From contig NC_071354.1 in assembly GCF_943734655.1 (NCBI RefSeq), forward strand, positions 35,799,347-35,863,346: a DNA stretch of 64,000 bases, given 5' to 3'. Positions within the stretch are counted from its first letter, which is position 1, and every line of letters begins with the position of its first letter. A program made the position numbers and the translations under genes. This document shows positions 43,601 through 50,588 of the stretch, one piece after another. The notes below the pieces were generated by a model. The model ran no database searches, was not told the origin of the DNA, and worked only from the letters and a program-made list of their open reading frames with translations. The stretch is from Sabethes cyaneus (lineage: Eukaryota; Arthropoda; Insecta; Diptera; Culicidae).

Positions 43601-43754
43601 AATAGGCTGATCCGTGGCACCAGACGACGATGACTGTTGCTGTGCCGACTTCGTCTGTCATGCCACACAAAGACACACAGAGAAAAATATGGAATCAGTT
43701 AACTCATACCGAGTATCGATCGAAACAAAAACAAAATAAGAAAAATTTTACCAT
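19668..43754 (-). CDS. Giant C2H2 zinc-finger, low-complexity nuclear protein (~4,100 aa)
   Basis: Coding exons on the minus strand: 43754-43752 (the ATG alone, then a GTAAAA donor), 43654-40639 and 28966-19672 (or read through to TAA at 19670-19668). Phases agree: ATG joins ACG; the 3.0 kb exon leaves one base (A) that completes Ser with GT at 28966. The product is about 4,105 residues, or 4,115 with the candidate exon at 12552. It has six C2H2 fingers, five clustered in the first quarter and one near residue 3040, many basic Ser-rich patches, a PLNLS motif, a charged coiled coil and C-terminal polyQ. This suggests a chromatin or transcription factor. I do not recognise the gene with certainty; MESR4-like insect zinc-finger proteins are one candidate, but no PHD finger is seen. 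The 11.7 kb intron is filled with transposons. Confidence 0.85.
19672..28966 (-). CDS. Large exon of the zinc-finger gene
   Basis: One open frame of 9.3 kb entered through a CTATCTCCAG acceptor, opening DIVKRLTANLPAKRISRQ. In order (residues of the joined protein): basic Ser/Lys-rich region with NLS-like stretches; DEPLNLSKNSP near 1528, a CtBP-type PxDLS-like motif; Pro/Gln-rich region; Ala tracts; four RR-x-SV(Y/F) repeats near 2580, 2711, 2749 and 2796; an Arg/Glu coiled coil near 2661-2700; a C2H2 finger FNCDLCKKVFKKQDAYNKHR near 3040 (plus-strand 22805-22876); acidic Ser-rich segments; a Ser/Asp run; polyQ at 4004-4042 (plus-strand 19868-19974); then HGWIVGDSHKKLVTLLAHAK, which looks like a conserved C-terminal motif. 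Plus-strand frames across this exon are shadows. Confidence 0.9.
28967..29135. other. Start-side edge of the 11.7 kb intron
   Basis: Short unique sequence next to the large exon's acceptor, with a TTTTTTTTTTCTATCTCCAG tract on the minus strand. No other feature. Confidence 0.6.
29136..29290 (+). pseudogene. Reverse transcriptase motif-A fragment
   Basis: The plus strand reads LVKFREYNLQPHHQF then DFKTAYDLVKRNEL, the same motif-A region as at 19030-19215 and 16260. It lies in the intron of the zinc-finger gene. Confidence 0.6.
29300..29610 (+). repeat. Probable 3' end of a non-LTR element
   Basis: Non-coding, A/T-rich stretch ending in AATAAACTAATAACAACAAC near 29583-29605. The triplet tail is typical of some non-LTR 3' ends. 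No protein signature remains. Confidence 0.4.
29900..30075 (+). pseudogene. Non-LTR retrotransposon linker fragment
   Basis: The frame at 29920-30117 reads MEQLFRSQKMCKFYKKLNAF then RKGFVPRAKTCRDKDGGIL, the conserved region between endonuclease and reverse transcriptase in culicine elements (E-L-F-R-x-N-E-x-R-K-F-Y-x-K-x-N). It breaks at about 30050. Confidence 0.65.
30076..30536. other. No feature recognised
   Basis: AT-rich sequence leading to the first foldback element. The minus-strand frame at 30202-30525 has no recognisable family. The last seven bases (30537-30543) are the left target duplication of that element. Confidence 0.45.
30555..30742. repeat. Degenerate ~15-bp repeat array, left arm of element A
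   Basis: About 12 units of the form ATTCCCCAGAAA plus three to five variable bases, beginning ATTCCCCCGAAAACC. Unit lengths are 15 to 17 bp. The complement of this array forms the right arm at about 32228-32384. Confidence 0.9.
31022..31500. repeat. GC-rich module, inverted pair (~200-bp arms)
   Basis: Left arm about 31022-31223 and right arm about 31303-31500 are near-perfect complements around a ~79-bp spacer. Each arm contains its own strong hairpin, C-T-G-C-G, G-run, C-run, C-G-C-A-G (31124-31151 and 31375-31399), then the block GGCGAACACTCGCGGCC and a terminal ACTCGCTGCCGCTCGTTCGG. It is far richer in G and C than its surroundings. A third, single copy is in element B at 35415-35622. 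Confidence 0.9.
32228..32384. repeat. Degenerate ~15-bp repeat array, right arm of element A
   Basis: Complementary in sense to the array at 30555-30742 (units read TTTCTGGGGAATGG on the plus strand), about 11 units. The outermost units of the two arms match best, as expected for terminal inverted repeats. Confidence 0.9.
32402..32760. other. No feature recognised
   Basis: Unique-looking AT-rich intron sequence between foldback element A and a retrotransposon fragment. No coding signature. Confidence 0.4.
32760..33730 (+). pseudogene. Non-LTR retrotransposon, RNase H and C-terminal region
   Basis: The frame at 32777-33154 reads SPSKALDAILHLLPLHRVIQ, then GPSIRQGSVVFYTDESKMNN, the start of an RNase H domain (Y-T-D; the usual D-G-S is D-E-S here). 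After a stop come GPGINISIPMGHWH and QAEIY. The frame at 33395-33592 ends with CQLCEFESETAEHLLCQCSA, the C-terminal Cys/His cluster. This is typical of LOA/I-type elements of mosquitoes. Several stops. Confidence 0.75.
33957..34930. mobile_element. 974-bp DNA element with TA duplication
   Basis: Ends GGGTATTGCCGTTATCGTCG and, complemented, GGGGAGTGTCGTCGTGGTTG, each followed by GGCCAC, with TA on both sides (33955-33956, 34931-34932). The motif TCGGGCCA / TGGGCCAC recurs inside at about 33985, 34311 and 34838. No transposase frame. Its size and design match the elements at 5876-6791 and 46494-47427. Confidence 0.75.
34933..35242 (-). pseudogene. GIY-YIG endonuclease fragment, probably Penelope-like
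   Basis: The minus strand reads LTYHLRSKLKSFRLDIVTLL, then IACSHCEKVYIGQTKRSFGI followed by RFKEH. K-V-Y-I-G-Q-T with C-x2-C just before and R-x-K-E-H after is the GIY-YIG domain as found in Penelope-like retroelements. The frame is cut at 35242 by foldback element B and resumes at 38048. Reverse transcriptase was not seen. Confidence 0.6.
35252..35385. repeat. 15-bp repeat array, left arm of element B
   Basis: About eight units of ATTTGGCATAATGCC with variable last three bases (AGTC, TGCT, CGCC). One unit is expanded at the ATCATAAGGGGCT position. The inverted partner array is at 37890-38028. Confidence 0.92.
35415..35622. repeat. GC-rich module, single copy in element B
   Basis: Same module as 31303-31500 in element A, in the same plus-strand sense: GATTCAGGGCGAG, GAGTGTTCGCCGG, the G-run/C-run hairpin at 35491-35515, CCTAGGTTTACTGAC and GTCCGAACGAGCGACAGCGA. 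It differs from the other copies by scattered substitutions and a short insertion. Confidence 0.9.
35690..35865. repeat. Third degenerate short-unit array
   Basis: About eight units close to TTTCCGCAAAATAGTAC, 15-17 bp long, for example TTTTCCGCCAAATAGTAC and TTTCCACCAAACAATAC. It has the same unit length and style as the foldback arms but a different sequence. No inverted partner was found in the window, so it may be the surviving arm of a third foldback family. Confidence 0.65.
36794..37316. mobile_element. 523-bp piggyBac-type MITE
   Basis: Ends CCCTCTAACGGG and its exact complement CCCGTTAGAGGG, flanked on both sides by TTAA (36790-36793, 37317-37320). TTAA target and C-C-C ends are the hallmark of piggyBac. 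No transposase frame. It is nested in foldback element B. Confidence 0.9.
37890..38028. repeat. 15-bp repeat array, right arm of element B
   Basis: Eight to nine units reading TTATGCCAAAT on the plus strand, the complement of the left arm. The first four outer units match the order of variable bases in the left arm (AAGAC, ATGCT, ACGCC), showing that the arms are true inverted copies. Confidence 0.92.
38048..38165 (-). pseudogene. Upstream part of the interrupted GIY-YIG frame
   Basis: The minus strand is open here and reads RCNIRIRTTLTPITGDLRRV, running into ALEYD at the target duplication and on across element B into the frame at 34933-35242. It supports one protein split by the foldback insertion. 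Family by itself not recognisable. Confidence 0.5.
39168..39448. mobile_element. 281-bp hAT-type MITE, nested
   Basis: The 8-bp direct repeat GTAGTACC (39160-39167, 39449-39456) flanks it, and the ends CACAGACAAACAGAC and, complemented, CACTGACGAACTGAC form imperfect inverted repeats. An 8-bp duplication with CA..TG-type ends fits hAT. It splits the endonuclease at MAVRST|FFQHR. Inside are three ~34-bp tandem copies (39244-39340). Confidence 0.85.
39244..39340. repeat. ~34-bp tandem repeat inside the hAT MITE
   Basis: Three copies of AGTATAAAACCCTGCAAATG followed by TAAAAMMCTTCC-like sequence. Spacing is 34-35 bp. Confidence 0.75.
40086..40638. repeat. Intron sequence with an interspersed repeat
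   Basis: Directly inside the donor of the zinc-finger gene's second exon. About 40540-40575 (GGAATGACACCCTAC, CTTGCCGTAAGAC) is the complement of sequence at about 220-262, marking the same repeat family as the start of the window. No coding frame. Confidence 0.5.
40639..43654 (-). CDS. Second coding exon of the zinc-finger gene (five C2H2 fingers)
   Basis: The exon opens after TGACAG as TKSAQQQSSSSG; an in-frame TGA lies just upstream, so the start codon must come from another exon. It ends KDS at a GTGAGT donor. Fingers: CLYCDRTFTSQSLMAKH at about 178-199, CSYCNKGK...H-x4-H at 223-249, CDLCGIRFASEESREAH at 256-277, CYCCGDKFSSLKQVEEH near 740, and CSKCQKECVNILVLYAH (H-x3-C end) near 895-918. 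Low-complexity stretches: polyQ and a 13-Ser run at the N-terminus. A basic segment RANRRRKGCSRAALAARKAA follows the last finger. The spacing of the fingers (not tandem) suggests separate functions rather than a DNA-reading array. Confidence 0.9.
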
Positions 43755-44300
43755 TTTCTTGGTGTCTGCGCTCTGCGCCTATTTTGAGGGACTCCGCAAC
43801 TCTCGCGCTGCTCAAGGCGAAATGGGGCGCCTTCTCGAACTCAACTCATTGCTTCTGTAGTTAAGGTCTCAGGGCGGCCACTTCACCTTACAATTTGAAT
43901 GAAATTAAAGAAATAAAGCTATCCTTTCACACTTTTTTAACAACTCAAAACACGGGACGCGGTCCGAAAAATTAAAACAAACACAAATCGATACCAGCAG
44001 GAAGACACTGCGCTGAATTTCACTTTTCCTTTCCGTGCTTCGGTGCTACTTATTCACACAAAAAAAGACTGGATACCCAATTTTCCACTAACAATCGGAA
44101 CCATTTATTGTCCAATAGGGAGATCCCGGGCCGTAAACTTCTAGCTCAATCACTTGCAGAGAGATTCAACTGCTAAATTGCACTAAGTATGCACGGAAAT
44201 CGGTCCATATTTTTGCACTAAAATCCGATTTTTGTTACGACGGACGACAGCGAGGAAGAGCAAAAGACGGTGGCCATCTTGGTTTTGGCAGGCGGGTGTG
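43752..44300 (-). promoter_or_regulatory. Start codon exon, 5' UTR and likely promoter side of the zinc-finger gene
   Basis: On the minus strand CACCAAGAAAATG at 43764-43752 is followed at once by GTAAAA. This ATG is the only one upstream that joins the next exon in phase with no intervening stop. The 5' UTR therefore lies above 43754. The transcription start is not identifiable; sequence around 44280-44320 is rich in GTGTG and is the last stretch before unique intergenic DNA. Upstream distance to the ATP synthase gene is about 3.4 kb, mostly transposons. Confidence 0.5.
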
Positions 44301-44885
44301 TGTGCGTGTGCGTTTTGAACACCCAACAAAAAATCTCCAGATAGCTCTCTTTCTCGCTCAATCACCGTCAAAAAACAAACTTGTTTCTCTCGTAAAACGA
44401 TAAAAATGTTATAAACTGTCAAAAGGGACACGACTCCTGGCTCTTGGGCTGCGATGATTTGTTGAACCCAGCGGGGTGCTATCCCTATCTTAACGAACGG
44501 TGTTTGACAGTCGACTTAACGAAGGGCGCTATTGCAAGAAAAGCGCCCGTCTGACAGGTAAATTTGCTGCCAACCTTTGTCGAGATGTGCTGAGATGTTG
44601 GCAACAAAAACATGGCACCCATCGCAAGCCCCTGGTTGAACCCCAGGACTGCAGTTGCCAGAAACTTTCATTTACAATTTCATCTGTAATGTTTGACAAG
44701 TGTCAATATTTTTAGCGTCATCATTTAGAGACAGTTTTAAATTTATTTGGCCAATTTTCATCAAAGTTTGTACCACAGAGAACAGACTACCAGGTAATTG
44801 ACAAAAAGTGTGTAAAAGTTTTTTATGTAATCTACGAGTGATCCTTTAATAGAGCACCCCTCGAGCAGTAAAGTGGAAAACTAAT

Positions 44886-45028
44886 GCCCCGTACAGAGTA
44901 AACGCGACAGCGACGCGACACGACTTCGCTCTTATGTTGCTAAATGCACAGTCCTGCTTCGGCTGCGTGTATAACTACAGCAAGAAATGTCGCGTCGCGT
45001 CGCATGTCGCTTGCACTCTGGCGGTACC
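44886..45028. repeat. CpG-rich small foldback repeat
   Basis: CCCCGTACAGAGTAAACGCG at the left pairs with CGCTTGCACTCTGGCGGTAC at the right; inner parts are runs of CGCGAC / GTCGCG. Arms are about 35 bp around a ~65-bp loop. It lies between the two divergent genes. A MITE is likely, but no clear target duplication was found. Confidence 0.6.
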
Positions 45029-45374
45029 CTAAATCTTGATGTCGCTGACGCCGCTGTTATGTAACTCCAGTACAAAAAAATATTGATAAAGGTACGTGGA
45101 TATTTTTTGATGCGTTTGGCAAACTATTTCTGGAGGGCACTACCGACAGATTTTACACACAAAAAATCGATTACTTCCTTCGAGCCTGTTAATCTGTTTT
45201 CTGTGTTTGTACTTGAATGTAGTTTGTACACTTATAATCGAAAATAATACTTTAAAAAATTGACGTGGCTAATTTTCCTAGAAAACTCTAATAGAAACAA
45301 ATATTTTCGGATATCGCTTCCTTAAAAAAATTTTGTTTAAATTTTTGAAACAAATACCGTGTACCCCTGTGTAC

Positions 45375-45474
45375 CCCCGTTGGTATGACCTTCTTTAATC
45401 TGAACATTTTTAATCTGTACCCCGGTGGTATGAATGCGTTCACATTAAAAACCGATCAAGTGTCACACACAATA
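45375..45474. repeat. Left end of a CCCCCG-type DNA element
   Basis: About 100 bp match the left end of the element at 7067-7518 (CCCCCG, ATGACCTTC, TTAATCTGAAC, GTATGAAT, GATCAAG). It is cut off at 45474 by the next element. Confidence 0.75.
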
Positions 45475-46460
45475 GAGGTTTTCCGTCAGATCATACCCCT
45501 CCTTTTCTTATTTTTTCTCGAAAGTACTCCCAATACGAGTGACAATGGTGCAAAAATATATTTTTTTCGTTGACTCTAGAATTTACTACGATTTTTTAAA
45601 TAATGCAAATTGCAAGAATGTTGAGTTTCTTTTCGCCAAATCACGAATGTTGAGTTTTAAAAAATTCGTTTCGGCTGCACTGTTTATCAAAATTTTCAAA
45701 TTTTCTGGCAGCATTGCACAACAGTTTTTGACATATGTGTATCAGCGGTAGAGTGAAAAGGACAAAACGAATGAAAAGCAAATGATTACCTTCTTTTTCA
45801 TTTCGTTTGGTGCTTGCCACAAGAGTAAAGAGTGGCACAAATGGTTTCGAAGTGGTGAAAATAGAGGACACTACAAGGGGTCGGACACTCAGCACATAGT
45901 GCCCCGGCACTGCAGAGATATCAAACGGCACACTTCTAAAGCCTTATAAAAATAACATTTATAGGGCTTTACACACCTCCGGTTCAATTTTACATATGAA
46001 ATGGGAGCACTGCCAGTTGTCAAAATCATCTCGCACGGTTGCCAGATCTATCAGATTTTAACGAATTTAACAAATCTTGCAGTTCGGCACTTTCGGTACA
46101 GCATCGGCACAGTTCGGTTCGTTTCAAGTCGCCTAACATAAAAACGGCTGTGCCGAGTGACCGATCCCTTGGGACACTGGTACAAACAGGCATGTAATAC
46201 ATCCGAGAAGTGACGGGTTGAAATCCCAAGTAACATTTTTGTTGTATAATAGCTTATTAAACTGTTGTACAGCTGATTCACGTGGAACAAGTGCTTGATA
46301 AGCTATTGTACAACAAAAATGTTACTTGGGATATACGTATTTTAGTTTTTCATTTTTACAGTAGTTAGAGGCTTTAATAAAGAAAGTTTTATATGGGTAT
46401 CATTTCTAAGAGTCAAAACCGAACATTTAGTGAAAAAAAAAAATTTTGACGGAAAACCTC
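45475..46460. mobile_element. 986-bp DNA element, GAGGTTTTCCGTCA ends, TA duplication
   Basis: Perfect 14-bp inverted ends GAGGTTTTCCGTCA / TGACGGAAAACCTC with TA on both sides (45473-45474, 46461-46462). A 110-bp palindromic MITE is inserted at 46223-46332. No transposase frame is recognisable; it inserted into the CCCCCG-type element to its left. Confidence 0.8.
46223..46332. mobile_element. 110-bp palindromic MITE, copy 2
   Basis: ATCCCAAGTAACATTTTTGT at the left and its exact complement at the right, same length and design as 2348-2457. Nested within the 986-bp element, so it is the younger of the two. Confidence 0.85.
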
Positions 46461-46493
46461 TATTGCCCTAAAATGCATGCAAGAATGCATGTA

Positions 46494-47427
46494 GGGTAAT
46501 TTGGGGGAATTTGGACACCCTAAGCAAATCACCTATTATCCCAAAATCTATGCATCAAAACTCAAAAAAGTTGAATCGTATACTGAGATTTACTTGTTTT
46601 CTGTTTACCAGTGGAATTTAACAATTGTATCTAGCTTTGTTTTGCTAAAATAGGTTAAAATAAAAATAATGATTTTTTGGCATCAAAATTTTGTTTGGGG
46701 TGATATGGACACCCACTGGGGTGAAATGGACAATGTGTAAAAAAACGGTTGTTTTTAATCAAATAACATACTGAGGCTAATAACAGATAACTTAGGAACA
46801 CATGTTAACTAGTAATAGTGTTTCGAGCTCAATTCCGTCTATCTGAGTGGAAGAGCCAGTTCATAAGTTATACTAATATCACTTTAGTTTTTTCGCAAGT
46901 AAACAAAACCATACTTCGATGAATCTTGATCTTATTTAAAGTCTTATTCGATATTTTTCACATGCAAGTGCTCCTGCATTAGTTCCTGGTCACTCAGAGA
47001 GGGTGGTCAAACCTAAAGCTGAAGATATAATGACAGTTCGACATATCGATTGGGATAAAATAGTTACGATAACAAAATGAATGTGATATTGCATTTTGCA
47101 CAACCATAGACATTAAGGGATTAGCCCCGAGTGCCTCAAAAATTACAAATTTCAATATGAATGTGAGTATGAGGGAAAATGACCAGAGAAATATTTCGTT
47201 CAGTTAGTTCTCAAACACATCGAAACCCGATTATTAAAATCCCTGACTTTTGTTGCGAATGTTCCACCTGGCAAAGTTAAGCCCAATTTTTTTACGTTAA
47301 TAATAGTAAGAAGTGTAAGAAGATGAGGAAGAAGTTGAGAATTATGTGAATGCAGAGAAACTGCTACTTTCCGAGATAAAGCACCTGTCCATTTTACCCC
47401 ATGTGTCCAAATCACCCCAAACGACCC
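46494..47427. mobile_element. 934-bp DNA element upstream of ATPsynF, TA duplication
   Basis: Ends GGGTAATTTGGGGGAATTTG and, complemented, GGGTCGTTTGGGGTGATTTG, both followed by GACAC; TA on both sides (46492-46493, 47428-47429). The terminal motif is repeated inside (GGGGTGATATGGACACC, GGGGTGAAATGGACA near 46698-46732). Its outer 40 bp are clearly related to those of 5876-6791. It ends 239 bp before the ATP synthase start codon. Confidence 0.85.
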
Positions 47428-47429
47428 TA

Positions 47430-47666
47430 TAGAAATGTTCCCGTTCTCAGGCAGTTCTGGGTGTACGAAACATCGAATATGAAACGTTTCAACAAAATGC
47501 TTATCGACTTTACGTTGTTTTTGATTTAAAGTCGATAAAATCGAAAAGTACGAACTTTCTGTCAAATTGAGCAAAACGATCAAAAATCAGATAACCACGA
47601 AAAGTTCGAGTGTGAACGTACCATTTGCACCATTTGGGAATCGATCGAACGAAAAAGTAGGTGGCA
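47430..47666 (+). promoter_or_regulatory. Promoter and 5' UTR region of ATPsynF
   Basis: Only about 237 bp separate the transposon end from the start codon, so any proximal promoter and 5' UTR unique to this gene lie here unless a further 5' exon exists upstream. No TATA box is obvious. The leader just before the start reads AAAAAGTAGGTGGCAATGG. Confidence 0.45.
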
Positions 47667-47990
47667 ATGGCTTTCGGTGATTATCCCGCGGAGTACAATC
47701 CGAAGGTCCACGGTCCGTACGATCCGGCCCGTTTCTACGGCAAACCCGATACCCCGTTCGGGCAGGTAAAGCTCAGCGAGCTGGGCTCCTGGTTCGGTCG
47801 CCGTGACAAACACCCACGAGCTGCCGCCGGAGCCGTCAGCCGTGCCTTCTGGAGATGGCAACACAAGTACTGGCAGCCGAAACGCATGGGAATCGCTCCC
47901 TTCTTCCAGGTGATTGTCGGCGGAATGGTCTTTTTCTACACCATCAACTACGGCAAGCTGAAGCACCACCGAAACTACAAGTACCATTAG
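47667..47990 (+). CDS. ATPsynF: ATP synthase subunit f, mitochondrial
   Basis: A 107-residue frame starting MAFGDYPAEYNPKVHGPYDP at 47667; a GTG two codons upstream is not used because the ATG gives the length and N-terminus of dipteran subunit f. The protein has the conserved GKPDTPFGQVKL, the AVSRAFWRWQHKYW stretch, a single C-terminal membrane segment (IAPFFQVIVGGMVFFYTINY) and the KLKHHRNYKYH end. It is a membrane-embedded Fo subunit of the inner mitochondrial membrane ATP synthase, near the peripheral stalk. No intron interrupts the coding region. It is convergent with the WAC orthologue and divergent from the zinc-finger gene. A DNA transposon lies 239 bp upstream. Polyadenylation signals follow at 48172 and 48196. 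Confidence 0.96.
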   Translation: MAFGDYPAEYNPKVHGPYDPARFYGKPDTPFGQVKLSELGSWFGRRDKHPRAAAGAVSRAFWRWQHKYWQPKRMGIAPFFQVIVGGMVFFYTINYGKLKHHRNYKYH

Positions 47991-48171
47991 AAGGTTGAAA
48001 AAGGAAGAACAGCACGAAGCCAGCCAGCAATAATGGTGTGTTATGTAAGATCTAACATTGTTGGTTTTTGTGGCGAAGATCAGCAGCTGGCTCCAGCAAG
48101 ATATTGTAGACATGGTTCGGAATAATTACAAAAATGCGATCAAGTTGATTTCTAGTGTAATTTGATTCGGG

Positions 48172-48201
48172 AATAAAATTATGTAATTGAAGAAAAATAA
48201 A
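48172..48201 (+). terminator. ATPsynF: Polyadenylation signals of ATPsynF
   Basis: Two AATAAA hexamers (48172-48177 and 48196-48201) lie 180-210 bp after the stop codon, followed by a TGTGTG-like downstream stretch. They are the likely 3' processing signals. Confidence 0.6.
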
Positions 48202-48221
48202 TGTGTGAAGGCACCAGAAAT

Positions 48222-49189
48222 TGCGTTTTTGCGTCAAATTCAATCCGAAGCGCTGTTAGTAAAAAATATGGATTGCCTTTATTGGTCAAGGTAATTGATT
48301 ATAATAAACTATTATCAAAAAAATGTTAAGCGAGAGAAAAAGCTAAAGCAATCTGATAAATGAATTAGTAATCTTACAGAGATCTCCACTGAAAGTTGAT
48401 ATATCAAGCAATTGATCAATTCATCAATTCAGCAATTCATCCTTGACTGGCGATCAAAATGTATTTTGAAATATGTTTGACTTAGCCTATCGCCCATTTG
48501 ATTTTGATTTGCGGTTTAATGAATGGAATATTCTTCCAGAATGAAATTAATAGTTTACTTTATACCTATCAAATAATAAAGAGACTTGAAAGTGCTATTC
48601 TAAAGAGGATTCATTCAACGGTAAAACCGTTCGGTTGATAAATAACTTTTCAAATTTCAAAAATATTTGTGCAAATTTCCGAAAACGAAGCACAATAGGT
48701 AGGTATTGGTCGCAACACAAGATATAACAAAAACGCTTATTGCATATGTAATAATTACCTGCTTACTATTTTGGATGCTGCAATGGGTTCCCCGGTTGAA
48801 CGACGTGTAAAAAGAAAGCTTTGTTCCGCAATGATTCCAGCTATATTAATGTTAAGATCTGCGCGCTTTCGATTCTTGACGATAACACGTTCAAAACGGG
48901 TTTAAAAACTATGATTCTATAGGTAACTGATATGACGAATCACTTGAAAATTAAGTCAATATTTTCAAATTAAAAAAAACCATTTTGACAATTCGAGTTC
49001 ATACTGCTTGAAGAACTATGCAGTGCCTACTGCGAAATCATAACTTTCTCAGACTTTTTTCAAATTCAAAACTATCGGGTACCTAATAAAAAAAAGTTTT
49101 TGAGTAAAACTTTTACGTTAGGAAAATCATGTCATCGCATTCATGTAAGGACAAATTCGGTGCATTTTTTTTTTTGATTTAAATATATT
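48222..49189. other. Intergenic AT-rich sequence, nothing recognised
   Basis: Space between the convergent ATP synthase and WAC genes. It has short direct repeats such as AATTCATCAATTCAGCAATTCATC around 48418-48440, but no coding frame or transposon end that I can support. Confidence 0.5.
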
Positions 49190-50506
49190 TTGTTGTATTA
49201 TTTCATAGTACTAAACTTCACTATTCTTCCCTATGACTTATGCTCCGCTCTTGTATGTAGCATGCTTAGTTGTTGCTATCTGTTGCTGTTTAGTTAGCTG
49301 TACGATTCAATATAGCATTCTTCTTCGCCAAAGAGATGATCCACAAAATCGATTTGTTTTTTCTTTGTTTTGTTTTCCGCCCGCGTTGGTCGGCCTTGTT
49401 TTTTTCTCTTTTCTTTTTGAAGCAGAGTGCCCTTTAATGTATTGAGACTATTGTTATTCCGTTATTTTACTTTCTGCCTTGCTATTGTGTTAATGTCTAT
49501 CTTAATTTCGCCGGTTTTAGTTTTGTTTTATTTTCATTTTACGCTATTATTTTGCGTTTTGCATATTAGGTATTTCTTTCGAGAAAGGAGAATGAGTGGG
49601 ATCAGAGTTTTCTGCAAAAGACGGATCAAACGAGTACCAGTGTTTTTTTTGCTTTTCTCTTTGATGTCTCTTCGGTTGGAAACTTTTTCACTGTTTGTAT
49701 TTAATTGATTTCTTTTTTTTATACGTTGTCTTAGTGATAACTTAAAGGTAATGAAATATACATGAACATTAGACTACTTTTTAGATTTTTTGTTTTATTT
49801 TGTTTTCTCTAGAAAGTGCTTTTAATGTAATCAGTTTCCAACTAATGTGTTGCATATTCTCGCGTCTTTTTTTCTTCTGTAATAACTCGCGGAAGAGCGG
49901 CTTGCCTCAGCTTTGGGCCCTGCAGATTGCTCACATAGCAGTTCTCCTTCTGCTCTGAAGCAGTCAGTGCAAAGATGTAGAATTGAACTATCAATGTTTC
50001 AAATGATTTGATTTTTTTTTTGTTTTTACAAAACGGAAAAACAAACATTTAATCGATAAGTTGTATTCACCGATCGAAAAAAAAAACTTTTTTTTTCATA
50101 AATATATGTAATAATAGTAACAGTTTAAAATCATGTTGCTGGTGATTCATACGATTTCTGTTTCATTTCTGTTTACGCACGATGACGGTCTTACTACCAT
50201 ACTGTTTTGTGAAATTGTGTATTTTATCATTAGGGTATATGATCCAGTTTGATTCTTGCACATGTCGACACGAAATTTAAAACAGAATTATTTTCATTAA
50301 TTCCCGCTAGCTTTATACATTGATGTGTGTTAATTTTGTTTTTTTTTTTTTCATTATGTAGAGCAGTATGTGTAGGACATGCATCCGAATTAGGTAGTGT
50401 TAATTAGTCCTGTCTCGATCGTCCTTTGAAAAGAAAGGATGACTGGTTTTCTTTTTTTTGTGAGGATTTTATTTTTTATATAAATTTAACTTTTTATTTA
50501 ATAGCG
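49190..50506 (-). other. Probable 3' UTR of the WAC orthologue
   Basis: Follows the WAC stop codon at 50507 without any transposon signature for about 1.3 kb and is A-rich on the minus strand, with several AATAAA candidates (complement TTTATT, for example near 50466, 50496 and 49793). The end of the transcript cannot be placed from sequence alone. Confidence 0.5.
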
Positions 50507-50588
50507 CTATAGATCATCAGACGACATAAAAGAGTTTTGCGATTTTAGCTCCTCTAATCTACGAATCTGCTGCCGTAGATACATAATT
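50507..50588 (-). CDS. wcy: Last exon of WAC orthologue, 26 codons
   Basis: Entered through TCTCTTTTTCAG on the minus strand at 50589. Joining AA from 58851 with A here gives K, then IMYLRQQIRRLEELKSQNSF and MSSDDL-stop. The end of human WAC, with its LRQQIKELEKLKNQNSF wording, matches closely, which fixes this as the true terminal exon despite the 8.3 kb intron. Confidence 0.92.

Noticed and set aside
19668..43754. Naming the giant zinc-finger gene as MESR4 or another specific insect gene
   Set aside because: Finger number and the absence of a visible PHD finger do not support a firm name, and I cannot run a search.
47661..47666. Upstream GTG as the start of ATP synthase subunit f
   Set aside because: The ATG at 47667 gives the conserved MAFGDYP N-terminus and the usual 107-residue length.
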